Source of the DNA: Candidatus Manganitrophus sp.
Lineage (GTDB): Bacteria > Nitrospirota > Nitrospiria > SBBL01 > Manganitrophaceae
NCBI GenBank assembly: GCA_028865235.1
Contig: CP114561.1
Location: forward strand, 3,678,001 to 3,742,000
DNA length: 64,000 nucleotides
Direction: 5' to 3'
In this document: positions 24,528-33,888 of the stretch, one piece after another
Position numbering within the stretch: position 1 is the stretch's first letter
Layout: every line of letters begins with the position of its first letter
Notes under the pieces: model-generated
Databases searched by the model: none
Told to the model about the DNA's origin: nothing
What the model saw: only the letters and a program-made list of their open reading frames with translations
Position numbers and translations under genes: made by a program

Positions 24528-27109
24528 ACGAAATCGCCTCCGTGACCTCTAGTCGCGCCGCCTTGCGCGCCGGGAAATATCCGGCGAGTAGCGCCGTTAC
24601 TGTCGCCAGCAAAAAGGAGTGGACGATGACGGAAGGAGGATAATGATAAAGGAGGGTCCAGCCGAACGACTGTTTGTTGATGACGAAGATCAGGAGGAGC
24701 GAGAGGAAGAAGGCGCAGAAGAGGGAGAGGAGGTTTCCGATCACCCCCATATAGAAGGCCTCGATCAAGACGACCTGAACCACTTGGCGGCGGGAGGCGC
24801 CGATTGCCCGCAAGATTCCGATTTCCCGCTGCCGCTCCAGGATCGAGACAAAAAGGGTGTTGGTGATCCCGAGCAGCGCGACCACGACCGCAATCCATTC
24901 CAGCGCATAGGTGACGAGAAACGTTTGATCGAAAATCCGCAAAATCTCATTTTTGAAATTGACCTGCGTGATGAAGGTCAGCCCCGATTCCGCCCCGGCG
25001 CGATGGACCAATTCCTGACGGACCGCATCGGGGAGAATCCCTTTTCCAGATAGACGGCGATGACGTTGAGCCGGTCGTCCTTCCAGAATCTTCTGAAGAA
25101 GCGAGCGGTCGATGACCATTTTGCCGCCGTCGGTGCTGTATTCATAGAAAACGCCGGCGATCTCCAGCGGGACGGTCCCTTCGGGGAAGGGGACCTCGAT
25201 CGTCTCCCCTTCGCGCAGGCCGAAGCGGTTGGCGAAGACTTCGGAGAGGAGAACCTTCCCTTCGCGAACGGCCAGTTGAATGACTTCATCCGAATCGCCC
25301 GACCGGAAGAGGTATCGGCTGTGCGCCGCGTGGATCGCCAGATCGCGTCCGACCAGCAGCGCCGGCTCCCCGAAAGAGTAGCCGCAGCGAGCGGTAGCCG
25401 TCGACCGCTTCGACCCCGGCCGTTTGATGCACCGTTGAGATCAGATCATCGGGAAGGGTCTCTTCCGATTCATTGGAGAGGAGCGAGACGGGGGCGCCGA
25501 TGATATCGGCTTTGATCGTCTGGTCGATCCAGAGGACAACGGTGTTGCGGAAGCTCTCGATCATGATGACGACGCTGATCATCATCGCCAGCGCTCCCAT
25601 GAAGGCGGCGATCGTCGGCGCATTCCGCCGGAGCGCCTGCTCCAAATGGCCGCGCGCCAGCCGCCAGGAGGGGGGGAGGCGCTCCAGCAGCGGCGCGATC
25701 AAATGGGAGAAGAAGAGGAGGCCGGGCGGGACGAGCATCGAGAAGGTGATCAGGAGAAAAGCGGCGGAGAGATAGCCGGCCGCGGGGAGATTCCAGTGGG
25801 GAGGGACCCGCGAGAGAAGGGCAGCGGTCACGCCGAGGAAGAGAGGCGCCGATCAAGAACTTCGCCACCGAAGGGGGCTGTTGGGAGGCATAGATCCCCT
25901 CCATCGCCTCCCGCGGCCGGAGCCGGCCGGCTTGCAGCGCGGGGAGGAGGGAGGAGAGGGCCGAGACGATGATCCCGATGCCGATCCCCTCCCAAAAGAT
26001 CGACGGGGGGAGGGAATAGGGGGAAGGGGGGATCGGGACATAAATCGCGCTGACCGTCCGGGCGACGAGCCGCAAGACCCCCTGTGCGAGAAAAGCGCCG
26101 ATGAGCACCCCCGAGCCCCCCGAGGGTTCCCAGCACAATCCCCTCCCATAAGAAAAGAAGAAAGATCCGGAGGCGTGTGACGCCGAGGGAGCGGAGAATG
26201 CCGATCTCTTTCCGCCGGTGAACGACCGAGACAAGCAGCGTATTGTAGATCAAAAAGATCCCGACAAAAAGGGAGATGGCCGAGAGGGCGGTCAGATTCA
26301 ACTGAAAGGCGAAGAGCATCTTCTCCACCTGCTCGCTCCGCCGCTCGGGACGGCGCAGCGAAAGCCCGGTCCGATCCGCTCGGCCAAGGAGGGGATGATC
26401 TCGCTCAGCGGGGTTTGCTCGCTGGTGGCCGCTCCATTTTCTAGGCCATCGGTGATCAGATCGATCCGGTCGAGTTTTCCGAGCTTGCCGAGGAGCCACT
26501 GCGCGGAGGCAATGTCCATGACGGCGATATTTCCCCCCTCCGCTTCGGCGAGCCCGCGCCCTTTCAGGAGACCAACGACTCGGAGGGAGAGGAGGCGTTT
26601 CCCGTCGCGAACGGAGATCGCATCACCGATCTGAATCCGATGGCGAGCGGCGAACGGCGCCGTCAGCAACACCGCGTCGGGTTCCATCAGTTCGGTAAAG
26701 AAGGTTTCCGGCTCCCTTTCGTTGAGGCCGCTGCTGATCTCATACTGGCGGAAGGGTCCTTCCTGGAGGAGATCGACCCCCATCAAGAAGAGGATCTCCC
26801 CCTGCGTCGAGGGGGGAGCGGTCATGGGGAGGGGGCCTGGATGATCGGCGCGACCGATCGGACGTTCGGGGTTTCTCGAATCTCGGCGATGATGGTTTCA
26901 TCGAACGGGCCGGCGCGGCCGACGACTTCGAGCGTGGTGTTTCCGGCGACCGCATTGACCGAGTGGCGATAGGCGCTCAGAACGCTCTGGTTCGCGATCC
27001 GGATCGAGATGAAGACCGAGATGCCGAGAGCGACCCCGATCAGTGTCAGCCAGGCCCGCCGCTCGCGGAAGAGATGGCGGAAGGAGATCCACTCGAACAG
27101 AACGCGCAT
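24520..27109 (-). CDS. ABC transporter permease, two FtsX/MacB-type domains; several frameshifts
   Basis: Start ATG 27109 overlaps the stop of the ATPase gene (TGATG). The ~860-residue product has an N-terminal helix (WLTLIGVALGISVFISI), a periplasmic MacB-type domain, a first FtsX core (LFVGIFLIYNTLLVSVVHRRKEIGILRSLG), helices around 25.7-26.1 kb, a second periplasmic domain and a second FtsX core (LFVSILERQREIGILRAIGASR) with final AGYFPARKAARLEVTEAISYE. The frame changes near 26825, 26350, 26120, 25840, 25400 and 25060, always with continuous homology on both sides, so these are probable sequence errors. With the ATPase it would move a lipid or lipoprotein-like cargo or act mechanically on the envelope; the secreted hydrolase downstream is its likely partner. 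Confidence 0.85.
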
Positions 27110-27793
27110 CAGTATTTCCTTTCGATCCGGTCTATCCGATCGACCCGCCCGTCTTTAAGGTGGATGATCTGATCGGCGTAGGGAACAGCCTGCGGGCTAT
27201 GGGTGGCGAGGAGCAGGGTGACCCCGGCGCGGGCGCGGGAGGAGAGAAGCTTGAGGACCTCTTCCCCATTTTCAGAATCGAGGTTCCCGGTCGGCTCGTC
27301 GGCGAGGAGGATCTGCGGGGAGACGACGTCGGCGCGCGCGATCGCCACCCGCTGCATCTCCCCGCCGGAGAGGGCGCTCGGCCGGTGATCGAGCCGATTT
27401 CCCAATCCGACCGAAATGAGGGCCGCCGTGGCGCGCCGCTTTGCCTCTTCCGGACGATCGCCCCGGAGCAACAGGGAAGGGCGACGTTTTCCAGCGCATT
27501 GAGCATCGGAAGGAGATTGAAGAACTGAAAAATCATCCCGATCTCCGTCCGACGAAGCCGGGTCCAGTCGGCATCGGTGAAACCGCGCGTCGGCCGGCCT
27601 GCAATCATGAGATCGCCGGAAGAGGGCTGGTCGAGCCCCCCGATCAGGTTGAGCAGGGTCGACTTTCCGCACCCGCTCGGCCCCATCAAAGAGAGAAGGA
27701 GCCCTTCTCGATCTGGAGAGTGATCTCCTTGAGGGCAGCCACCGGATGGACCGGGTGCGGGTAGGTCTTTTGTATATTTTTTAATTCAATCAC
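27109..27793 (-). CDS. ABC transporter ATP-binding protein, LolD/MacB family, frameshifted
   Basis: GTG start at 27793 (IELKNIQKTYPHP). Walker A GPSGCGKST, Q-loop IFQFFNLLPMLNALENVALP, signature LSGGEMQRVAIARA, Walker B ILLADEPTGNLD and H-loop LLLATHS are all present. The frame slips twice: near 27705 before Walker A, and near 27480 after the Q-loop. First gene of the three-gene export operon; its stop overlaps the permease start. Confidence 0.9.
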
Positions 27794-27839
27794 GCCAACC
27801 CTGGGTGAAATAGGTCAAGGTCAGGTTAACACAAGGATT

Positions 27840-29113
27840 TCAAAGCGTAAAGGGATTCGGAAGAGCAGTGGACAGCGGAGTGGAAGGAGAACGGCTTTGC
27901 TTCTGTCCACTCCGCCGTCGGGATGAAAGTATCAGTTGTTTTTTCGCCTTCCAGGAAGGGAGGCCTCTCTCCCGGAGAGAGGCCTCCCTCCCAATCGGAA
28001 GGTCACTCGTGAGGATCGGTCGTTCAGGGAGGGGGTATTTAATCTCGCGGACCGCTCCTTCTCTAAAGAGGGTCAGATGGAGAGTCGTTCCAAGTTTGAG
28101 CCCTTGAACAATCTCGAAAAACGTTTCTTCGGAGGTAAGCGGGATGCCATTGATTTTTGTGATGATGTCTCCGCCGATCAAATAACTTTTTCCGGAGATG
28201 GCGACCTCCAGGTCCCCCGCATGGAGGCCGGCCCGTTCCGCCGGGCTTCCCGGCTCAATCACTTCCACCAGCTCCCCCGGGACGAGCGGAACACGGAGGA
28301 TCTGTCGGAGCGTCGGATCGACAAACTGACCATGAAAACCGACCCAGGGCCGGATGACCCGTCCCTCTTTGATGAGGGAGGGGAGAATCGTCTTCGCAAT
28401 ATTCGATGGAATCGCGAAGCTGATGTTTTGCGCGTTGGGCATCACCTCGGTCACGATCCCGATCACCTCTCCATTTCGGTTCAGAAGCGGGCCGCCCGAG
28501 TTGCCGGGGTTGATCGGCGTGTCGGTTTGAATCATCGGCTCCTGCAACGAGAAGGCGGTTTCAGGAAGGATTCGATTGATGGCGGAGACGATGCCTCGCG
28601 TGATGGTCTGGTCCAGGCCGAGCGGGTTCCCGATCGCGATCACCTCCTCGCCGACGCGCACCCGGTCAGAGTCTCCGAGAGGGGCCGACGGCAATCGCCC
28701 TTCCGGGGGCATGACTTGAATGACGGCGAGATCAAAGACCGGATCGGCCCCTACTAATTTTGCCGGCAGGAGGGACCCGTCTTCGAGAGAAACCTGAACG
28801 GACTGCCGATTGTAGACGATATGGGCGCTCGTCAGGATGATTCCGGAGGAATCAATGATGATCCCCGATCCCTCGGTATGGGTGACCCGGTCGATGAGAT
28901 GGAACGGGTCAATCGAAGTGGCGGTAATGAAGACCACGGCGGGTGCCACCCGAGCAAAGACCTCGGGAACAGACTGAGAGGGTGAAATCGATTTGCCCGA
29001 CTTGCGGACGACCTTCTCGATGGTGGGGGGCGGGGGGAGCGCCGGAAACGGGATGAAGCCAACCGAATCCGATGAGGTAGGCAGCGAGCAAAGAAAGAAA
29101 GCGTGGATCTCAT
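27840..29113 (-). CDS. HtrA/DegP-type serine protease with PDZ domain, frameshifted near the start
   Basis: Periplasmic quality-control protease. Triad: His in TSAHIVYN (family usually TNAHV), Asp in VFDLAVIQV, Ser in NPGNSGGPLL; then a PDZ domain (PWVGFHGQFVDP ... GELVEVIEPGSPAERAGLHAGD). The start at 29113 (MRSTLSFFA) lies behind GGAGGATAGA; two single-base shifts near 29075 and 29025 separate the signal anchor (LLAAYLIGFGWLHP) from the protease. The last ~50 residues, basic and Ser/Pro-rich, are encoded across a 31-base palindrome and look unlike the family; they may result from a frameshift past the true end. Confidence 0.87.
27958..27988. repeat. 31-base perfect inverted repeat within the HtrA 3' region
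   Basis: GGGAGGCCTCTCTCC (27958-27972) and its reverse complement (27974-27988) flank a single C. A very stable hairpin, located where the HtrA reading frame loses similarity to its family. Confidence 0.85.
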
Positions 29114-29284
29114 TCTATCCTCCATTTCCATGGACGTCTACGTCCATAGGTGCAAGAGCCTATCACAGGATTCGGGGAGGAGACAAGTGGCGAAAGGGTG
29201 AAGGGGCCGATGGAAAAAGAGAGGACGCCGGGAGGAAGAGGTATTCGATGGAAAATGCGGCGAAGCGGGATAGAGAACGGCGGA

Positions 29285-30003
29285 TTACTCCACGAATGTA
29301 ATCTGGCCGATATATTTCGGCAATTCTTCCCGGAGCCGAGGGGCGTATGATTCGGGGAGGATGATCCGGCGGATGTCTTGAAGCGTAAAGTGGAGGTTGC
29401 CGAGGATTCGCCATTCCCGCTCCATGTAGAAGTTCTCAGGATCGTCCTCCGGCTTTGACGCGTCAAAAAACTTCAGGAAGCTGAAGATATGGTAATCGAG
29501 AAAATCTTTGATGGAGAAGAGGCGTTTTATCTGGTCGGGAGGATCGGGTTTCTCGGGGGTGTTGCGCAGTTCCTCAAAAAGAGCATGGTATTGCTGGATG
29601 GTTTGGTCGAAGCGCTCGGCCAGGGTAAACCGATCGGTTCGCCCCTTGTCGCGCGAGCGTGCATTTTTGGCAATGTAGAAAACCGGATTGGCCTCCCTGC
29701 TTCACCAGGAACGAATTTAAAAAAGGAGAGGCCGAACCGGCTGAATTTTTGAATGTGGATATCGAACTCGCCGATCGGAATATCGGAGAAGGAGATGATC
29801 TGCGGATAATACATCTCGTTCTCGCTGATTCGCGCGTCGGTGTTGACGGTGAGCCGGCCGGAGATGGCCGGATCGTGCGGCGGGTGGGTCAGCCAGCCGG
29901 AGGTGATAATCTGGATCAAGAGCTTGTACTGATCGGCTTCGGCGAGATCCCTTCCGACGAAATGGGTCATCTCGCTGGAAACATACCGTTGTCTTGTTGC
30001 CAT
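29285..30003 (-). CDS. AbiGi-like protein (putative abortive-infection antitoxin), frameshifted
   Basis: Start ATG 30003. The product (ATRQRYVSSEMTHFVGR, SGWLTHPPHDP, TVNTDARISENEMYYPQIISFSDIPIGEFDIHIQKFS, RFGLSF) matches the pattern I know for the AbiGi family. After two shifts (a T run near 29722 and near 29700) it continues as NPVFYIAKNARSRDKGRT, FYMEREWRILGNLHF, YIGQITFVE to a stop at 29285: about 239 residues. AbiGi is the antitoxin half of the AbiG phage-resistance pair of Lactococcus; no AbiGii-like toxin is next to it, so it is an orphan here. Related WxREWR-type proteins also occur as stand-alone genes. Confidence 0.65.
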
Positions 30004-30051
30004 CGGTGTTTTGAAATCCTTTCTGAAATGAAAACGCTCTCCTCTCTTTAT

Positions 30052-30080
30052 AGAATATCCAAAGCGGTCGTTTATGGCAA
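30052..30080 (-). promoter_or_regulatory. Promoter of the AbiGi-like gene
   Basis: Minus strand TTGCCA (30080-30075) and TATTCT (30057-30052), spacing 17. Confidence 0.5.
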
Positions 30081-30165
30081 GCCGCACCTCTTTCCTATTG
30101 ACAGAGGGAGGCCGCTCATTGTTCAATGCGGGGTTCAAAGAATAAAAGGAAGATGGGGGAGGTCA

Positions 30166-30555
30166 ATGAAACAAAGGTTTGTTTTCGTTCTGTTGTTCTT
30201 ATCGTTTTTTTCGGTCCGGCCGGCGGCTGCAAAAACGCTGATTCTGAGCGGGGCGCCGGATATTCAGACGAAGAGCACGGTGGAGGAATCGGTCCGGATT
30301 GAGATGGACAGCGTGAAAAAAAAGAATCATCGGGTGATCATCATCAAAGACGGGGATGAGTTCTATTGGGAGAGCCGCGAAAAGAGAAAACTGATCCGTT
30401 CGATCCAGGGTCCGTTCACCCTCTTTATCGACCCGACGGGGGGAGGGTATATCAAGGTGACTTCTTCGGAGGGGAAGATGATTTACATGGAGCACCTCAG
30501 CCAGGGATTGAACACCTTCACCTATTGGGGAGTGGTGGAACATTTCGAGCCGTGA
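30166..30555 (+). CDS. Small secreted hypothetical protein
   Basis: 129 residues: signal peptide MKQRFVFVLLFLSFFSV ending in AAAK, then a compact domain (EIMDSVKKKNHRVIIIKDG-like segment, EFYWESREKRKLIRS, PFTLFIDPTGGGYIKV) that recalls a small beta-sheet periplasmic protein. ATG 30166 lies behind GGGGGAGGTCA. Its 3' part is overlapped antisense by the apparent C-terminus of the Yip1 gene. Family not recognised. Confidence 0.7.
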   Translation: MKQRFVFVLLFLSFFSVRPAAAKTLILSGAPDIQTKSTVEESVRIEMDSVKKKNHRVIIIKDGDEFYWESREKRKLIRSIQGPFTLFIDPTGGGYIKVTSSEGKMIYMEHLSQGLNTFTYWGVVEHFEP

Positions 30556-31152
30556 AAACGAATCCCTCCGTTGGTTTTGACGGTGATTCGGATTCGGATC
30601 GGTATCCCGGCGCGACCGTTTCACCGCTCCCGGAGACGGCTGCTGCATCATGCTCAATGCAAAGAGCAGGATCACCATCTGGACAATCCATCCGATGGCA
30701 ACCACCGAAATGGCGCGGATCGTGCTCTGATAGTCGAGCGCCTGCCGGACCGCCAGTATCATCGCGACGAACATCCAGATCGCGGCGACGAAAAAGACGA
30801 TCTCGGCCATCCCTGGAAAGATCCCCAGTACCCGAATCAGGCCGGGCGCGCTGGCAAAACCGATGGTCCGGAGCAGCTCTCCCAAATCGGACCGCGTTTG
30901 CGGCTCCGGGAGAAGCTTGACCCCGATCAAATAAATCATGCCTGCCCAAATGAACCATCCGATCAAAGCGGCGGCGGCGCCGAACAAGATCTGCGCCGGT
31001 CCGCGTCCGACGGCGCCGACCCCGGCCGCCAGTCCTGAGAAGAAGACGACCCCGAGCGCCTGAGACAACGTATCTTTATCGGCTTCGACCTCCTCATAGA
31101 GGTTCCGATCCAGCTTCGCGGCGCGGAAGATTCGATCCATTACTGTAGTCAT
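30199..31152 (-). CDS. Yip1-family integral membrane protein
   Basis: The first ~180 residues (30610-31152) are a Yip1-type membrane protein with about five helices: LGVVFFSGLAAGVGAVG, ILFGAAAALIGWFIWAGMIYLIGVKLL, FASAPGLIRVLG, IVFFVAAIWMFVAMIL, ISVVAIGWIVQMVILLFAL. The remaining ~130 residues are Arg/His/Pro-rich and antisense to the convergent secreted-protein gene; they have no membrane or domain character, so the real stop is probably near 30600, reached through a frameshift. Function of bacterial Yip1 proteins is unknown. Confidence 0.7.
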   Translation of the reverse strand: MTTVMDRIFRAAKLDRNLYEEVEADKDTLSQALGVVFFSGLAAGVGAVGRGPAQILFGAAAALIGWFIWAGMIYLIGVKLLPEPQTRSDLGELLRTIGFASAPGLIRVLGIFPGMAEIVFFVAAIWMFVAMILAVRQALDYQSTIRAISVVAIGWIVQMVILLFALSMMQQPSPGAVKRSRRDTDPNPNHRQNQRRDSFSRLEMFHHSPIGEGVQSLAEVLHVNHLPLRRSHLDIPSPRRVDKEGERTLDRTDQFSLFAALPIELIPVFDDDHPMILFFHAVHLNPDRFLHRALRLNIRRPAQNQRFCSRRPDRKKR

Positions 31153-31346
31153 GATCCCTCCCTCATGTAAAGGTAAGACACCACTTCAGGTGATGAGGTG
31201 CGGAGATGTTTCTTTCATCATAAGGGATTTGCATCGAACGAGGCAAGCCGCGCCCGACATCAGAGTGGACTTGAGCATGAAGCCTCCGTATAATACGGCC
31301 ACAGATAAAATGGATCGCGTTCAACCTGTGCTGAAGGAGTGTAAAA

Positions 31347-32132
31347 ATGACCGGATATGCCTCGTTGGCCCAAACGTTGACCACGTCTTCTTGGATTAGA
31401 CCGGCCGCCGGTGGGGGTGGCGCCGGTAGAAGCCGTCCCCGAAAGGGATTCCGGTTTTTGAAGGGGTTTCCCCTTCTTCCTGCGCTTTTGGCGCCAGGCG
31501 GAAAAGAGCTTTTCGCGGCGAACGATGCCGATCATATGAACTGCCCGATCGGGGCGATGGTGATGGGGTTTGAGTTGACCTCCGAGGCGAAAGAGGGACT
31601 CCAGCGCGGGCTCACGATGATGTGCGAGGTCGGGTATGTCAAGCCGGAAGAGGCGGAGCAGATTCCGGCGTTGGCGAAGAAGGGAAAGGCGATGTTGTAC
31701 GGGCCGCTTTCGAACTTCCCGGTTGTGCCGGAGGTGGTGGTGATCTGGCTTCAGCCGGCCCAGGCGATGCTCCTGCGGGAGGCGACCGGGGATGCCGAGT
31801 GGAAGAGCGATGTCTCCTCCAAGATCTTCGGCCGGCCGGCCTGCGCGGCGCTGGCGGTCGCCTCTCAGGGGGCGGCGGTCTCTCTCTCCTTCGGCTGCAG
31901 CGGCATGCGGACCTTCACCGGGGTAGAGCCGGCCTATATGCTCGCCGCCCTGTCGGGCCGCCTGCTCGATCACCTCGAGCCGCAGCTCCGGCGGACGCAC
32001 AAAGCGAATTGCGCGATGCAGGCCTTCTACGATCAGCAGAAAAGCTATTTTCCGTTTAAAAAGAGAGAGAATAATCCGGGAGAGATTTTCCGTGTTGGTC
32101 GAACGCGGGATAATGATTCGGCGGAATATTGA
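31347..32132 (+). CDS. DUF169 family protein, frameshifted in the N-terminus
   Basis: ATG 31347 behind GAAGGAG. The corrected N-terminus reads LGLDRPPVGVAPVEAVPE ... VSPSSCAFWRQAEKSFFAAN, then ADHMNCPIGAMVMGFEL, the family's conserved cysteine segments, and YGPLSNFPVVPEVVVIWLQPAQAM, SFGCSGMRTFTGVEP. Two or three single-base shifts lie between 31390 and 31500. DUF169 members have conserved Cys residues (here SSC, NCPIG, FGCSG) and unknown function, some being linked to metal or cofactor biology. Confidence 0.85.
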   Translation: MTGYASLAQTLTTSSWIRPAAGGGGAGRSRPRKGFRFLKGFPLLPALLAPGGKELFAANDADHMNCPIGAMVMGFELTSEAKEGLQRGLTMMCEVGYVKPEEAEQIPALAKKGKAMLYGPLSNFPVVPEVVVIWLQPAQAMLLREATGDAEWKSDVSSKIFGRPACAALAVASQGAAVSLSFGCSGMRTFTGVEPAYMLAALSGRLLDHLEPQLRRTHKANCAMQAFYDQQKSYFPFKKRENNPGEIFRVGRTRDNDSAEY

Positions 32133-32136
32133 TCGA

Positions 32137-33694
32137 TTATTTGGGGGGCCGGGAGATGGACGGTTTGAGCACTTTGGGCTTGCCGAGAAGATACCCTTGG
32201 GCAAGGTAGACCCCCAAATCGCGGACGACTTCCAACTCCTCCTCGGTCTCGATTCCCCTCCGCAACCATCCCGACCGTCACATATTCCTGCAGGGCGGCG
32301 ATCAAATTCTTTAAAAACTTCCTGAATTTCTTCGAGGAGACCGCCTGGAGTGTCGTCATCCGATCGATTTTAATGTAATCGGGCATCAGCTGCGCGACAA
32401 AGGGCAAGGAGATAAATCCGGCCCCAAAATCATCAATTGCGAACTTAAATCCTTTCTCCCGCCATTTGTCGGCCATCTGAAGATGTTTTTCGACGCTATG
32501 GAGGGCCTCCGCTTCCGAGATCTCCAAAATGACGTCGACGCCGAGGGGCTTCGGCACTGAATCCATCCGGCTGAGAATATCCGAATCGATATTCACGAAC
32601 AGTCTTTCGATTTTATGCTCTTCGGCGGCCTTGAGCTGGGCGGAAAAACAGATCCGTTTCAACTCGTTCAGCTGTCCGATCGTGTGATATCTTCGGAAGA
32701 GATCGAAGACATTCAGCTTCCCTTTCGGGTCCCGGGTCAGCGCCTCAGAACCGATGATCTGTTTCGACTGTAAATCGATGATCGGCTGGAACACCACCTT
32801 GACCGCCGTTTCATTGAGAGGGTAACCTTCGTCGCCGATGTGAATTTTCTCTCCCCCCTTTTTTGCGATATAGAGGGCCCGATCGGCGAGATGAATCAGC
32901 TTGTCGAGATTGTTTCCATGATCGGGGTAGAGCGCGACCCCGATGCTCAGATCGAGGGGAACGCCCGCTTTTTTCCCGATTTTCCGGATCCCTTTTCGAA
33001 TGCGATCCGCGGCGATGAGGACCCCCTCCCGCGTCGCCTTCGAGAGGACCACGACGATCTCATCGCCCCCCCAGCGGAAGATCAAATCGGATCCCCGGGT
33101 CGACTGTCTTCATATCGGCGGCGACCGCCTTTAATATTTCATCTCCGAATTGCCGCCCCTTGGCTTCGTTGAGGCTTTTGAAGTTGTCCAGGTCGCAGAG
33201 CATAAAGGCCAGGGCATGTTTGCCACGGTCGGCACGGATGATCTCTTCTTCCGCCCGGTGATCGAAATAGCGGCGGTTGTAGAGCCCGGTGAGGGTATCG
33301 CGCATCGCCTCCGATTTAATCTGCTCCATCAGAGAGCGAATTTGGCGATTCTGGCGAAGCATGTTTTGCACAAGCTGCCAGAGAAGCCTGGCCTCCGCTC
33401 CGCTGAATAGCTCGGCCGATTTATTTTTGTGCCCCAAGATAAAGGCCGGCATATCGGGATCGCTCGGTGACCTCCAAAATCAGATCGACATCCGTTTGCG
33501 TGATGAGATCAAGGAGACAGGTGGTGGATGGAATGCCGAGCCGTTCGGCCTCCTGCATCCCGGGAGCGTCTTGGTTCGTGTCGGCAATGCCGACGACTTT
33601 GATATCGGGGATCTCGGAGAAGCACTGAAGCAGCGCCGGAGCCCCCTCTCCCCGCTCCGACAATCGCAATCCGGATGACTGTTTCTTCCGACAT
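32137..33694 (-). CDS. Rossmann-like domain fused to GGDEF and EAL domains, frameshifted
   Basis: About 519 residues, soluble. Residues 1-~90 form an NAD-binding-type Rossmann half: VIRIAIVGAGRGGSGA, IPDIKVVGIADTNQDAPGM, ERLGIPSTT, DVDLILEVT. A helical linker leads to GGDEF (MRDTLTGLYNRRYFDH, MLCDLDNFKSLN, RWGGDEIVVVL: GGDEI, no RxxD inhibitory site). The EAL domain keeps the key residues: GSEALTR, ILEISEAEAL, FAIDDFGAGFISL, PDYIKID, AEGIETEEEL and QGYLLGKP. Frameshifts near 33640, 33450, 33080 and 32260. Predicted cyclic-di-GMP synthase and/or phosphodiesterase whose input would be a dinucleotide or similar ligand. The corrected stop at 32137 leaves 4 bases to the convergent DUF169 gene. Confidence 0.8.
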
Positions 33695-33888
33695 GTGATT
33701 TAATATACCACCCCGGTAAAATTTGACAAGTAACGGGGAGCGGGAATCGTCTTATAAAAGGCGCGGTTTCGAACAGGAGGCGCCGCCGGATTCCAGATCG
33801 TCTGCAGGAGAACCGCGATTGCTTCCGGAGAAGGGGAAGCCTTTATAATAAACTTTCTCAACGTCACGGGAGGTCGGAGGAGAGGGTC

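Noticed and set aside
29128..29145. ATGGACG/CGTCCAT hairpin as a terminator between the AbiGi-like and HtrA genes
   Set aside because: Short stem and no T tract on the relevant strand.
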